Of a stretch of DNA of 64,000 bases, positions 51,526 to 60,811 are shown one piece after another. This stretch comes from Syntrophales bacterium. Its GTDB lineage: Bacteria; Desulfobacterota; Syntrophia; Syntrophales; UBA5619. Each line of letters starts with the position of its first letter. Positions within the stretch are counted from its first letter, which is position 1. Made by a program: the position numbers and the translations under genes. The DNA lies in the NCBI GenBank assembly GCA_023229765.1, contig JALNYO010000011.1:1-64000 (forward strand). The letters are read 5' to 3'. The notes under the pieces were generated by a model that saw nothing but the letters and a program-made list of their open reading frames with translations, was not told the origin of the DNA and did no database searches.

Positions 51526-53498
51526 CGGCAATCCTGCGGGCAACAGTATCGGTTATTTTGGTCTTGCTGCTGCCGTTTGCGGCGGTGGCAGCGGGAGAAA
51601 AGAGCGGCGACGAAGCGGTACTCGCCGCTTACCGGGCCTTTTTGGCCCGCGATGGGGTTGTTATAGCCGGTCAAATCGAAAAAACAAGGAACCATGTCCT
51701 TGCAGCATACGTTCGCTACTGGGCAATCAGCCTGCGGCTCAAAGATGTTGAACCTGAAGAAATTAATGACTTTTTTGACAAATACGCAGGAACCGTGCTC
51801 GCCGAGCGGCTGCGGCAGGAGTGGCTGCATGAACTGGGCAAACAAGGCAGGTGGGAGCAGTTCCGACTGCAATTCCCGCTTTTGCCGAGGGCCGATTCCG
51901 AAAACAAATGCTACGCCCTCCAGGAAAGTCTGCAGCGGCAGGGGATAAACGATCGCCTAACTGCTGACTTCAAAGGCTTCTGGAATGCCCCGCGCTCCTT
52001 GCCGGAGGGATGCCTGCCGGTCGCCGCGGCATTGGTCAACGCCGGCCGCCTCTCCGCCCCGGACATCGAGGCGCGGCTGCGGCGGCTGCTGATGGAGAAT
52101 CTTGTTTCAGCTGCGCGGCGTACCAGGGAGCTGGCGTTCGCAGATGATCTGCCGGGCGCAAAACAGATTGAGGAGGCTTTTCGATACCCGGCCTCTTTCC
52201 TGGCGCAGGATGAAGCAATTCTCAAAACTGCGAAAGGTGCGGAACTCGCCTTTTTTGCCCTTTTGTCTCTGGCCCGCAGCGACTTGCCGGGCGCCGCAAC
52301 CCTGCTGGAAGACAAGCTCAAAACAATCCTTTCCCTGCAGGATCAGCAGCGCTTATGGGCGTATCTCGCCACGCGAGGCGCCCGCCGTCACCTTCCGGAA
52401 TCACTGGAGTGGTTCAAAAAGGGCGAGAAGGAAGCGCTTGCCGGGGAACAGCTTGTCTGGCGAACGCGCATCGCGCTAAGACAGGAAAACTGGCCTGAGG
52501 TAAAAAGCGCGATAGAGGGCATGACCGCCTCGCTGCGCAACGAATCAGCCTGGACATACTGGATGGGACGGTCGCTTGGCATGACTGGAAACAACGAAGC
52601 AGGCCGGGATCTTTTCAAGAAGATTTCCGGTCGTTATGATTTCTATGGACTGTTGGCCGCCGAGGAATTGGGGATTCCGTTGCCGATGCCCCCCCAGGCG
52701 GCAGAGTCAACCAGGGAAGAGCTATCGCAGGTTGCCGGACGCCCCGCCCTTCAGAGGGCGCTTGCCCTCTACCGGCTCAATTTACGAACGGAAGCAGCCA
52801 GGGAGTGGCGGTGGGGTTTGCGTTCGCTGAGAGATCGACAATTGCTGGCGGCGGCAGAGCTGGCAAGAATAAACGGCGTTTGGGATCGCTCGGCCAATAC
52901 GGCGGAGCTGACGTCTTCCGAACACAATTTTGCGCTGCGCTATCCGACGCCTTACAAAGATATCCTCATAAAGAATGCCCGCAATTGTAATCTCGAAGAG
53001 GCAGTGGTGCTGGGGCTTGCACGACAGGAAAGCCTCTTTGCTGCCGAAGCCAGGTCGCCGGCCGGGGCAATGGGGCTGATGCAGTTGATGCCGGAAACAG
53101 CGCGCATCACCGCCCGCAAAATCGGTATGGCTGGGTTCAATAACGCGATGTTGACAAGGCCGGAGGTAAATATCGAGTTGGGGACGTCCTATCTGCGCGG
53201 CATAATGAAACGGTTTTCCGCAAATTATGCGTTTGCCGCGGCCGCTTACAACGCCGGACCACGCCGCGCCGAGAAGTGGCGAAACGCCAAACCGCTGGAA
53301 GGGGCGATCTACGTCGAATCAATCCCGTTTACGGAAACGCGCCTTTACGTAAAGAAGGTTCTGGCCAACGCCGTTTACTACTCGCTCCTTTACGGACTCA
53401 AACCGTTAGCTCTCAAGCAGATGCTCGGCACAATCGGGGGCAGTGCGGAAAGCGAGGCTTCTTCACCGAACCAAGGCGAGCAGGGTTATGATTACTGA
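51522..53498 (+). CDS. slt: Soluble lytic murein transglycosylase (Slt70-like)
   Basis: A 658-residue periplasmic protein. A signal peptide ends near VAAGE. A long superhelical U-shaped region of helix pairs covers residues about 35-480, and the C-terminal SLT domain has catalytic Glu in LARQESLFAAEARSPAGAMGLMQLMP and AAYNAGPRRAEKW. It cleaves peptidoglycan to 1,6-anhydro products. Translation is probably coupled to ndk. Length fits E. coli Slt70. Confidence 0.93.
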   Translation: MTAILRATVSVILVLLLPFAAVAAGEKSGDEAVLAAYRAFLARDGVVIAGQIEKTRNHVLAAYVRYWAISLRLKDVEPEEINDFFDKYAGTVLAERLRQEWLHELGKQGRWEQFRLQFPLLPRADSENKCYALQESLQRQGINDRLTADFKGFWNAPRSLPEGCLPVAAALVNAGRLSAPDIEARLRRLLMENLVSAARRTRELAFADDLPGAKQIEEAFRYPASFLAQDEAILKTAKGAELAFFALLSLARSDLPGAATLLEDKLKTILSLQDQQRLWAYLATRGARRHLPESLEWFKKGEKEALAGEQLVWRTRIALRQENWPEVKSAIEGMTASLRNESAWTYWMGRSLGMTGNNEAGRDLFKKISGRYDFYGLLAAEELGIPLPMPPQAAESTREELSQVAGRPALQRALALYRLNLRTEAAREWRWGLRSLRDRQLLAAAELARINGVWDRSANTAELTSSEHNFALRYPTPYKDILIKNARNCNLEEAVVLGLARQESLFAAEARSPAGAMGLMQLMPETARITARKIGMAGFNNAMLTRPEVNIELGTSYLRGIMKRFSANYAFAAAAYNAGPRRAEKWRNAKPLEGAIYVESIPFTETRLYVKKVLANAVYYSLLYGLKPLALKQMLGTIGGSAESEASSPNQGEQGYDY

Positions 53499-53507
53499 TA
53501 TGGAGTT

Positions 53508-53825
53508 TTACATTTGTTCGTCGAGCATTGCCTTGATTTTCGCCTCCGGAACGGCGCCGATGACCTGATTTGCCTTTTCGCCGCCCTTGAAAACCATCAA
53601 GGTTGGAATGCTGCGGATGCCGTATTTGATCGCGGTTTCCGGCGCCTCGTCAACGTTGATCTTGCAGAAGCCGGCCTTTCCCGCATATTCTTCAGCCAGT
53701 TTTTCGACAACGGGGGAAATCTTCTTGCAGGGACCGCACCAGGGCGCCCAGAAATCAACAAGCGTCGGCAGTTCTGCCTTGATAACCACATCTTGAAAAT
53801 TGTTATCTGTAACCTCGTGAACCAT
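53508..53825 (-). CDS. trxA: Thioredoxin
   Basis: A 105-residue protein with active site WCGPCK at about residues 29-34 and cis-Pro IPTLMVF. Reduces disulfides in the cytoplasm. Ends 9 bases from the convergent transglycosylase gene. Good AAGGAGG site before the ATG. Confidence 0.95.
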   Translation of the reverse strand: MVHEVTDNNFQDVVIKAELPTLVDFWAPWCGPCKKISPVVEKLAEEYAGKAGFCKINVDEAPETAIKYGIRSIPTLMVFKGGEKANQVIGAVPEAKIKAMLDEQM

Positions 53826-53906
53826 CAGTCTTGAACCTCCTTCTTGCCGAATAATAATCCTTCGTTCCGGTTTTACACTGCGAACCGCAGTGTTGGTTCA
53901 TCCCCC

Positions 53907-54110
53907 TCAGGAAGAATGACAGGGCGCAGAAAAGGACGATGACGCCCCCGCTGCACTGCCGCTTCCTGAACATGAAAAAGCTGACAACTGGATATCTGTT
54001 TTTTCGTGCCCGCATTCCGGACAAACAACATGATACTTGTCATCGCTGCGAATGCACAGATATTCGAATATCTTTCCGCATTTTCTACATTTAAACTCAT
54101 GTATCGGCAC
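53907..54110 (-). CDS. FmdB-type zinc-ribbon protein
   Basis: A 67-residue protein. HEFKCRKCGKIFEYL and VVCPECGHE form a CxxC...CxxC zinc ribbon typical of FmdB-family proteins. The tail is rich in Ser, Gly and Cys. The start is GTG at 54110 (MPIHEFKC), after AGGAGGTGAAGGCA; the open frame extends upstream without family similarity. Role unknown; zinc binding is inferred. Confidence 0.85.
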   Translation of the reverse strand: MPIHEFKCRKCGKIFEYLCIRSDDKYHVVCPECGHEKTDIQLSAFSCSGSGSAAGASSSFSAPCHSS

Positions 54111-54211
54111 TGCCTTCACCTCCTGAACGTAATAAAAAAAACCATCAGAACCACTTCTGTCACATGTTCGAATATATTGACGGAAGCTCGCAATGTCAAC
54201 ACACAATCCTC

Positions 54212-54240
54212 TTGACACACCTGACGCTTGTCCCTATACT
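54212..54240 (+). promoter_or_regulatory. Sigma-70-type promoter of the TAXI-TRAP operon
   Basis: TTGACA (54212-54217), a 17-base spacer and TATACT (54235-54240), about 48 bases before the start codon. Confidence 0.8.
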
Positions 54241-54287
54241 CGCATCCGTCTCAGACGCATTTCTTAATAAAAAAGGAGGAAAAAGCT

Positions 54288-55262
54288 ATGGAAAAAGGGA
54301 AAAAGGGCTTTGTAAAAAAGTTGGCGAGCGTGTGTGCGGCTGTTTTGCTGGCAGCCGGAACGGCGGCAACGGTTGGCGCCGCTGATAAGAATATGGTGCT
54401 TGCCACCGGTGGCACAGCCGGGACTTATTACCCGTTTGGCGGCGCTCTGGCCAAAATATGGAATTCCAAAGTTCCAGGGATGAACATTACCGCCCAGGCA
54501 ACCGGAGCTTCCGTAGAAAATGTGCGTCTTGTGAATCGCAATGAAGCGGAACTGGCTATCGTCCAGAGCGATACAGTCGATTTTGCCTTCAACGCCAAAG
54601 AGGCGTTCAAGGAGAAACTGACCAAGATGGCTGCCTTGGCCGTTCTCTATCCGGAAGTGATCCAGGTGGTAGTAAGGGGAGACAGCAAGATCGATAGTTT
54701 CGATGATCTGAAGGGGATGAAGATCGGAGTCGGCGCTCCCGGAAGCGGCACCGAAGCCAATTTCCGTCAGCTCTGCGACATCTATGGCCTGAAGAAAGAG
54801 GATGTGAAGGCGCAGTATCTTTCGTTCGCCGAAAGCGCCGAGCAGTTCAAGGACAAACACATCGACGCGTTCATCGTCACGGCGGGCATTCCCAACGCCG
54901 CGATCATGGATATTGGCGCCCAGCACAGCGTGAAGATCATTAACATCGCCGACGACAAGGCCGCCCTCATCGTCAAGAAATATCCCTTCCTCAGCTCCTT
55001 CACCATCCCGGCCAACACATATAAAAACCAGACCGGTCCGGTGAAGACTGTAGCAGTAAACGCGGTTCTCATCGCCAGCACCGATTTGAAAGCTAATTTG
55101 GTATACAACCTGGTGAAATCGATGTTCGAAAACCAGAGTGAACTCGCCATGTCCCATGCAAAGGGGAAGGAACTGAGTTTGAAAACCGCGTCTTCCGGCG
55201 TTTCCATTCCCTTTCATCCGGGTGCGATCAAGTACTACAAAGAAAAAGGAATGATGAAATGA
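54288..55262 (+). CDS. TAXI-family TRAP solute-binding protein
   Basis: A 324-residue periplasmic protein with signal peptide ending near VGAA. Features of the TAXI family: LATGGTAGTYYPFGGALAKIWN, QATGASVENVRLVNRNEAELAIVQSDTVDFA, and KGMKIGVGAPGSGTEANFR. It binds small organic or amino acids for the fused permease downstream. ATG 54288, after AAAGGAGGAAAAAGC, is chosen over an upstream start at 54228 that lies in the promoter. Confidence 0.93.
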   Translation: MEKGKKGFVKKLASVCAAVLLAAGTAATVGAADKNMVLATGGTAGTYYPFGGALAKIWNSKVPGMNITAQATGASVENVRLVNRNEAELAIVQSDTVDFAFNAKEAFKEKLTKMAALAVLYPEVIQVVVRGDSKIDSFDDLKGMKIGVGAPGSGTEANFRQLCDIYGLKKEDVKAQYLSFAESAEQFKDKHIDAFIVTAGIPNAAIMDIGAQHSVKIINIADDKAALIVKKYPFLSSFTIPANTYKNQTGPVKTVAVNAVLIASTDLKANLVYNLVKSMFENQSELAMSHAKGKELSLKTASSGVSIPFHPGAIKYYKEKGMMK

Positions 55263-55278
55263 TCGGGGAAAGACGGGA

Positions 55279-55827
55279 ATGGAACAGCCCCATCTTCTCC
55301 GTATTTTCATCAAAGGTTTGAAAAGAATCATGCCGGGGGCGTTAATTGCTGTAGCAGTCCTCGGCATGCTGTTTTTTTTTATGATACCCACGCAAATCGT
55401 TCTGGTCGTCAAAACTGTCAAGCAGGATCAAACAGTTCTCTGTGCCCGCATGACCGACGCAGAGGAATGGGCGGTTTTCTATATTCATTCGGTCAACAAA
55501 CGTCCGGTTTACGATTATCTGCGAATTGAAGGAACAAAACTCCGGATTGTCCGTTCCCGTTACGACGCCTTCGGAGCCGGGATGCCGGAGGTTTCTTCGC
55601 CTGAAAACCCCCTCCGGGTTGGCCCGGATGGCTGGCTCGAATACACGGTCAATCGTCTGGTTCCCGATGTTGCCATTTTTGTGGGGCGGGTGGCCGGGCA
55701 TGTGCTGCATCTGAAAGGGCGGGATATTCCCTTCGTCTCGCTGGCAAAACCGGGGCAGGCCCTCCGTTTTTCCGTGGAAAAGCAGTCATTATATCAAACA
55801 CTCAGAGGAAGGTGTTTATGGAAATGA
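55279..55827 (+). CDS. DUF1850 protein
   Basis: A 182-residue protein with one N-terminal membrane helix (residues about 15-35). The motif FYIHSVNKRPVYDYLRIEGTKLRIVRSRYDAFGAGMPE is typical of DUF1850. It is found between TAXI binding proteins and fused TRAP permeases in many genomes and probably is an accessory part of the transporter. Its end overlaps the permease start region by 10 bases. Confidence 0.88.
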   Translation: MEQPHLLRIFIKGLKRIMPGALIAVAVLGMLFFFMIPTQIVLVVKTVKQDQTVLCARMTDAEEWAVFYIHSVNKRPVYDYLRIEGTKLRIVRSRYDAFGAGMPEVSSPENPLRVGPDGWLEYTVNRLVPDVAIFVGRVAGHVLHLKGRDIPFVSLAKPGQALRFSVEKQSLYQTLRGRCLWK

Positions 55828-57830
55828 GCAGTGAACTGAAGCAGGCCAATGACCAGAAAGTTTCAGAACATACCGGCAGCACTGGAGAAATGGTTTCCGA
55901 AGTTTCACAGGAAGAGCTGGAGAAGCTGCTCCAAAAGGTTGACAAGGAATCAACATTCCGGAAGTTTGCCGGATTCGACCACTGGCTGGTTTTCTGGATA
56001 GCCGTTGCGTTCGCCTGTTTCCATGTGTATACGGCAATGTTCGGGATGCTTCCGGCCCAGATGCAGCGGTCGGTGCACCTATCTTTTGCCTTCGCCCTCG
56101 TCTTTCTTCTCTTCCCCATGACCACGAAAAAGACCCTCAATAAACTCCAGTGGTACAATTATCTCTTTGCAGCCTTCGCGGTTTATGTGGGCGCCTACAT
56201 AACCATCAACTACACCCGCATCATGGAAGCCGGAGGCGACTATACTCAAATGGACTACATCGTCGGCGCCTGCGGGGTGCTCCTCACCCTGGAAGCGGCG
56301 CGCCGCGTTGTGGGGTTGCCGATCGTTATCATTGCCTCGATATTTCTTTTGTACTCGTATTTTGGCCCCTATTTCCCCGGATTTCTCGCCCATCGCGGTT
56401 ACTCCATTCGGCGGATAGTGTCGCACATGTATTTCACGACGGAGGGAATCCTCGGCATCCCTCTCGGGGTATCCGCCACGTTCATTTTTCTCTTCATCCT
56501 CTTTGGCGCCTTTCTTGAAAAAACCGGGGTCGGCAGGCTTTTCATCGACATCGCCGACTCTATCGCCGGCTGGGCGTCAGGAGGGCCTGCGAAGGTCGCG
56601 GTAATCACCAGCGCTTTGGAGGGCACCGTCTCCGGAAGCTCCGTCGCCAATACGGTCGGATCCGGAAGTTTTACCATCCCGATGATGAAAAAACTCGGAT
56701 ACCGGCCGGAATTTGCAGGCGCCGTCGAGGCAGCAGCATCGACGGGCGGTCAGATCATGCCCCCCATCATGGGCGCCGCGGCCTTTCTGATAGCGGAGTT
56801 CACCAACACCCCCTATGTCGTTATAGCCAAAGCTGCCGCCATTCCGGCCTGTTTGTACTTCCTCGGTATCTTTATCGAGGTGCATTTCGAGGCTAAGCGG
56901 TGCGGTCTCAAAGGATTGAGCCGCGACCAGTTGCCTAAATTTTTCCATGTCCTGAAAGAAAGGGGGCATCTTTTTGTCCCGTTGCTTGCCATTATCTACG
57001 TCCTGACCGAAGGATATACCCCGACCTTTGCAGCCCTTGTCGGTCTGGGGCTGTCAATCCTGGCAGGGCTGATCAAAAAAGCCACCCGCATGAGTCTTTG
57101 GGATATTGTCACCGCCATGCAGACGGGGGCAAGAGGGGCAGTCGGCGTCGCCATTGCCTGCGCCACGGCGGGGATCATCGTCGGCGTCGTCACCTTGACC
57201 GGAATCGGCCTAAAAATGGGCAACGGCATAGTGGACATTGCCGGAGGAAATCTGTTTTTCACTCTTTTCTTCACGATGATTACATCGCTGATTCTTGGCA
57301 TGGGCGTCCCGACTACGGCAAACTACGTCATCACCTCCACGATTGCCGCTCCCGCTCTCGTCATGCTGGGAGTGCCGCTCCTGGCGGCGCATCTGTTCGT
57401 CTTTTACTTTGGAATCGTGGCGGACATAACCCCCCCCGTGGCGCTGGCCGCCTACGCCGGTGCGGGCATCGCCAAAGCGGACCCTTTCTGGACAGGGGTC
57501 ACAGCCACCAAGCTTGCAATCGGCGCCTTTATCATCCCGTATATCTTCGTTTACAATCCGGCGATGATTCTGATAGGCACAACTCCGCTGCTCCTTGTAC
57601 GCAACCTGATCACCGCCTGCGGAGGAATGTTTGGCGTCGGCGTCGCAATGATCGGATTCTGTTTCACAAATATGAAATGGTGGGAGCGGATCTGGTTTGC
57701 CTTGGCGGGACTGCTTTTGATCGATCCCGGCGCCGTAACCGATCTGATCGGCATCGGCATGATGGCGCTGGGGATTCTCTATCAGTGGCGCACCAGCCGG
57801 ACTGTAAAATCCGTCGTTCCGGCCGGATAA
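55818..57830 (+). CDS. Fused TRAP permease (DctQ-DctM type)
   Basis: A 670-residue inner-membrane protein with an N-terminal soluble segment, a DctQ-like set of four helices and a DctM-like large domain (EGTVSGSSVANTVGSGSFTIPMMKKLGY, GGQIMPPIMGAAAFLIAEF, GMGVPTTANYVIT, DITPPVALAAYAGAG). It imports the TAXI ligand using an ion gradient. ATG 55818 with AGAGGAAGG is preferred over a GTG at 55812. Last gene of the three-gene operon. Confidence 0.92.
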   Translation: MEMSSELKQANDQKVSEHTGSTGEMVSEVSQEELEKLLQKVDKESTFRKFAGFDHWLVFWIAVAFACFHVYTAMFGMLPAQMQRSVHLSFAFALVFLLFPMTTKKTLNKLQWYNYLFAAFAVYVGAYITINYTRIMEAGGDYTQMDYIVGACGVLLTLEAARRVVGLPIVIIASIFLLYSYFGPYFPGFLAHRGYSIRRIVSHMYFTTEGILGIPLGVSATFIFLFILFGAFLEKTGVGRLFIDIADSIAGWASGGPAKVAVITSALEGTVSGSSVANTVGSGSFTIPMMKKLGYRPEFAGAVEAAASTGGQIMPPIMGAAAFLIAEFTNTPYVVIAKAAAIPACLYFLGIFIEVHFEAKRCGLKGLSRDQLPKFFHVLKERGHLFVPLLAIIYVLTEGYTPTFAALVGLGLSILAGLIKKATRMSLWDIVTAMQTGARGAVGVAIACATAGIIVGVVTLTGIGLKMGNGIVDIAGGNLFFTLFFTMITSLILGMGVPTTANYVITSTIAAPALVMLGVPLLAAHLFVFYFGIVADITPPVALAAYAGAGIAKADPFWTGVTATKLAIGAFIIPYIFVYNPAMILIGTTPLLLVRNLITACGGMFGVGVAMIGFCFTNMKWWERIWFALAGLLLIDPGAVTDLIGIGMMALGILYQWRTSRTVKSVVPAG

Positions 57831-57902
57831 CAAAAACTTTCTCTCTCACCCCTCCCCCCTCCCTCGCCAAGGGGGAGGAAAAGCAATCGGCGGATTATAG
57901 AT

Positions 57903-58547
57903 TCAGAATGACTCGCTTGCAAGCGCAGAGTCGATCAGTTTGCCGGAGATGGCCCCCTCCCGGAGAATTCGGGGTGGAAAGACGGTGACGTCGAGAATGG
58001 TCGAGCCGGGCGCACCCGGCGTTTCACCGCCATCGATTATTGCATCGGGAAGACTGTCGAGTGAGGTCATTACCCCTGCGGCAGTGGCATTTTCCGGTTC
58101 CCCGGAGAGGTTGGCGCTGGTTGCGGTAAGAGGGGCGCCGAGTTCCCGGGCAAGCAGGGCGGCGATTGGGTGACTGGAGATACGGATTCCAATCTTCCCG
58201 GTTCCTGCGGTCAGGCGGGGGGAAACAGCGGGCGCTGTCCCAAAAACCATAGTGAGCGGACCGGGCCAGAATCGCTTCATCAATATTCTCGCCCCGTTCG
58301 GTATTTCCGCCACGAGAGGAAGCAGATCATTTTCGCCTGCAACTATAACCGCAAGGGGATTGTTGAAGGCCCGCCCCTTGATGTTGAATATTTTCTCAAC
58401 CGCGTTTTCATTGTTTGCAGCCGCACCCAGGGCGTAGAAGGTCTCCGCCGGGTAGGCGACGACGCCGCCATCCTTAAGAATGGCAACGGCCGCGGCGATT
58501 TTCTCCGGTTCCGGATTCCGGGGATCGATCGTAAGCAGAATCGTCAT
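57903..58547 (-). CDS. tsaC: Threonylcarbamoyl-AMP synthase (Sua5/YrdC family)
   Basis: A 214-residue YrdC-fold enzyme that makes L-threonylcarbamoyl-adenylate for t6A37 tRNA modification. GGVVAYPAETFYALGA, KGRAFNNPLAVIV (a variant of KxRPxxxPL) and TATSANLSGEPE are present. The Sua5 C-terminal domain is absent, as in TsaC. It begins one base after purE, so it is probably cotranscribed with the purine genes. Confidence 0.9.
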   Translation of the reverse strand: MTILLTIDPRNPEPEKIAAAVAILKDGGVVAYPAETFYALGAAANNENAVEKIFNIKGRAFNNPLAVIVAGENDLLPLVAEIPNGARILMKRFWPGPLTMVFGTAPAVSPRLTAGTGKIGIRISSHPIAALLARELGAPLTATSANLSGEPENATAAGVMTSLDSLPDAIIDGGETPGAPGSTILDVTVFPPRILREGAISGKLIDSALASESF

Positions 58548-58548
58548 G

Positions 58549-59052
58549 TCACTTTTTGAGGTGGAGCTGTTTTTTCTCTACATCTTCGGCCATCTTTACA
58601 ACATAGGCGTCGAGCTTTGCAGCAAGGGCCGGATTCTCCCCGGCCAGTATCCGGACAACAAAAAGGGCGGCGTTTTTTGCCCCGGCCTTGCCGATAGCCA
58701 TAGTTGCCACGGGGATTCCGCCGGGCATCTGGACCGTTGCCAGCAGCGCGTCAAGACCGTGGAGCGAGGTGGCATCGATGGGCACTCCGATCACCGGTAG
58801 CGGGGTCTGCGCGGCGATCACCCCGGCAAGATGGGCGGCGGCCCCCGCCCCGACGATGATTACCCGAATCCCCCGTCCGGCGGCGGCGCGGGCAAATTTG
58901 GTTGTCCGTTCCGGTGTCCGGTGCGCCGAGGTGAGAAAAAGCTCATAAGAAACGGAGAAAGACTCCAGAATTTTTGCTGCCTCTTCCATAACGGGGAGAT
59001 CGGAATCGCTTCCCATTACAACGCTGACCAGCACACCTGCTTTTTTTGGCAT
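58549..59052 (-). CDS. purE: N5-carboxyaminoimidazole ribonucleotide mutase (PurE class I)
   Basis: A 167-residue cytosolic enzyme of purine synthesis. The motif MGSDSDLPVMEEAAKIL, SAHRTPERT (catalytic His), GAGAAAHLAGVIAAQT and LHGLDALLATVQMPGGIPVATMAIG are all present. It normally needs PurK to supply N5-CAIR. No purK gene is in the window. Confidence 0.94.
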   Translation of the reverse strand: MPKKAGVLVSVVMGSDSDLPVMEEAAKILESFSVSYELFLTSAHRTPERTTKFARAAAGRGIRVIIVGAGAAAHLAGVIAAQTPLPVIGVPIDATSLHGLDALLATVQMPGGIPVATMAIGKAGAKNAALFVVRILAGENPALAAKLDAYVVKMAEDVEKKQLHLKK

Positions 59053-59063
59053 ATTTTCACCTC

Positions 59064-59168
59064 AAAACGACGTTTAATGTTGATAAACCCCCATGCCCGA
59101 AGCGGGCACAACCAAGCATGAAAATCCCCCCCATCCCCCCTTTGGCAAAGGGGGGATGGGGGGATTTT
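59064..59168. repeat. 21-bp unit joined to G/C-tract palindrome repeat, copy 2
   Basis: A diverged 21-bp unit (59064-59083) touches the same AACCCCCATGCCCG leader and CCCCCCATCCCCCC palindrome as at 49903-49984. It fills the gap between purH and purE and could affect the transcript passing through. Confidence 0.8.
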
Positions 59169-59182
59169 CATATAAATTTTTA

Positions 59183-60757
59183 TCAGTGTTTGAAATGCCT
59201 CATGCCGGTAAACAGCATGGCGATGTTGTGCTCGTCCGCCGCCTTGATCGCCTCTTCATCCTTCAGCGAGCCTCCCGGCTGGACGATCGCGGTGATTCCC
59301 GCTCGGGCGGCGATGTCTATCCCGTCGCGGAAGGGAAAAAAGGCATCCGAGCCGACCACGCAGCCGGAAGTGGGAATGACCGCCTTCATGATCGCCAGCT
59401 TGACCGAATCAACCCGGCTGGTTTGACCGGCGCCGAATCCGACAAGCTGATCGCTGGTTGTAAAGACAATCGCGTTGGATTTCACGTGTTTGACGATCCG
59501 CCAGGCAAAATCGAGCGCCTGGTATTCAATTTCGGTAGGGCTGCGCCGGGTAACAACGCGGGCCTTTTTGATGTCATATTCAGCGCTGTCCCTTTCCTGC
59601 ACCAGCAATCCGCCCATCACCCGTCTAAAATCATGGCCGGCGGTGCGCCTGTCGCACGCGGCGGGTATTTCCAGAACCCGGACATTCTGACGGGTTCCCA
59701 GAATTTCTGCCGCTTCGGAGGAAAAAGCGGGGGCAATAATCACCTCAAAAAAGGTTTTAATCAACTCTTGGGCCGTTTTGGCATCCACCGGACGGTTCAG
59801 GGCGACGATGCCGCCAAAGGCGGAGACGGGATCGCCCGCGAGCGCCTTCTGAAAGGCCACCGTCATGTCGCCATCCGAAGTCGCGGCGCCGCAGGGATTG
59901 GCGTGTTTGACGATCACCGCCCCAGGGAGCGAAAAATCGGAGACGACCTGCCAGGCGGCGTCGCTGTCCATGATGTTGTTGTAGGAGAGTTCCTTTCCCT
60001 GGAGCTGCCGTGCGTTGGAAAGCGCGGAGAGGCTGGGGTTGTTCTCCCGGTAAAAGGCCGCTTTCTGATGAGGATTTTCCCCGTAGCGGAGCTCCTGCGC
60101 CTTGGCAAACTGAAACGTGAAGGTGTCGGGGAAATCCTTTTTCTCCTCTTCGCCGGCGGCAAGCAGTCCGAGATAGTTGGAAATTGCCCCGTCATAGCGC
60201 GCGGTAAGCTGGAAGGTTTTTTTGGCCAGTTCGAAGTTGGTCGCCTCCGAGATCCTGCCCCCCGTTTCTTGCATCGCGGCGATAATTTTCGGGTAATCGG
60301 CTGGATCGGTGACAACGCTCACGAAGCGGTAGTTTTTGGACGCGGCGCGCAGCATCGTCGGCCCGCCGATATCGATGTTTTCGATCGCCTCCGCAAGCGT
60401 GCAGCCCGCCCGGGCGACTGTGTCCTCAAAACGGTAGAGATTGATGACGACCATATCGATCAGACCGATTCCATGTTTTCTCAAGGCTTCCAGATGCCCC
60501 GCGTTGTCCCTCAGCGCCAGCAGGCCGCCGTGGATCTTAGGGTGCAGGGTTTTGAGCCTGCCGTCCATCATTTCCGGGAACCCAGTGTAATCCGATACAT
60601 CGATAACGGCAATCCCACCGTTGCGCAATTGCGCGGCGGTGCCGCCGGTAGAGAGTATCTCGACGCCGAATTCCTGAAGGCCCCTGGCGAATTCGACGAT
60701 CCCCGTTTTGTCCGTAACGCTGATCAGCGCCCGTTTTATCTGATTTTGTTGCATCAT
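59183..60757 (-). CDS. purH: Bifunctional AICAR transformylase/IMP cyclohydrolase
   Basis: A 524-residue enzyme for the last two steps to IMP. The N-terminal cyclohydrolase domain has RALISVTDKTGIVEFA, EILSTGGTAAQLRNGG and GRLKTLHPKIHGGLLALR. The transformylase domain has LRYGENPHQKAAFY, KHANPCGAA and QPGGSLKDEEAIKAADEHNIAMLFTG, ending in MRHFKH as in the family. Confidence 0.96.
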   Translation of the reverse strand: MMQQNQIKRALISVTDKTGIVEFARGLQEFGVEILSTGGTAAQLRNGGIAVIDVSDYTGFPEMMDGRLKTLHPKIHGGLLALRDNAGHLEALRKHGIGLIDMVVINLYRFEDTVARAGCTLAEAIENIDIGGPTMLRAASKNYRFVSVVTDPADYPKIIAAMQETGGRISEATNFELAKKTFQLTARYDGAISNYLGLLAAGEEEKKDFPDTFTFQFAKAQELRYGENPHQKAAFYRENNPSLSALSNARQLQGKELSYNNIMDSDAAWQVVSDFSLPGAVIVKHANPCGAATSDGDMTVAFQKALAGDPVSAFGGIVALNRPVDAKTAQELIKTFFEVIIAPAFSSEAAEILGTRQNVRVLEIPAACDRRTAGHDFRRVMGGLLVQERDSAEYDIKKARVVTRRSPTEIEYQALDFAWRIVKHVKSNAIVFTTSDQLVGFGAGQTSRVDSVKLAIMKAVIPTSGCVVGSDAFFPFRDGIDIAARAGITAIVQPGGSLKDEEAIKAADEHNIAMLFTGMRHFKH

Positions 60758-60811
60758 AACCTCCCGTGTAGATTACCGAAACGGCAGTTGTGGCCATCCC
60801 TGCCTTTTATC

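Noticed and set aside
54228..54287. Earlier start for the TAXI binding protein
   Set aside because: It would fall within the -10 region of the promoter; the ATG at 54288 has a clear Shine-Dalgarno and a proper signal peptide.
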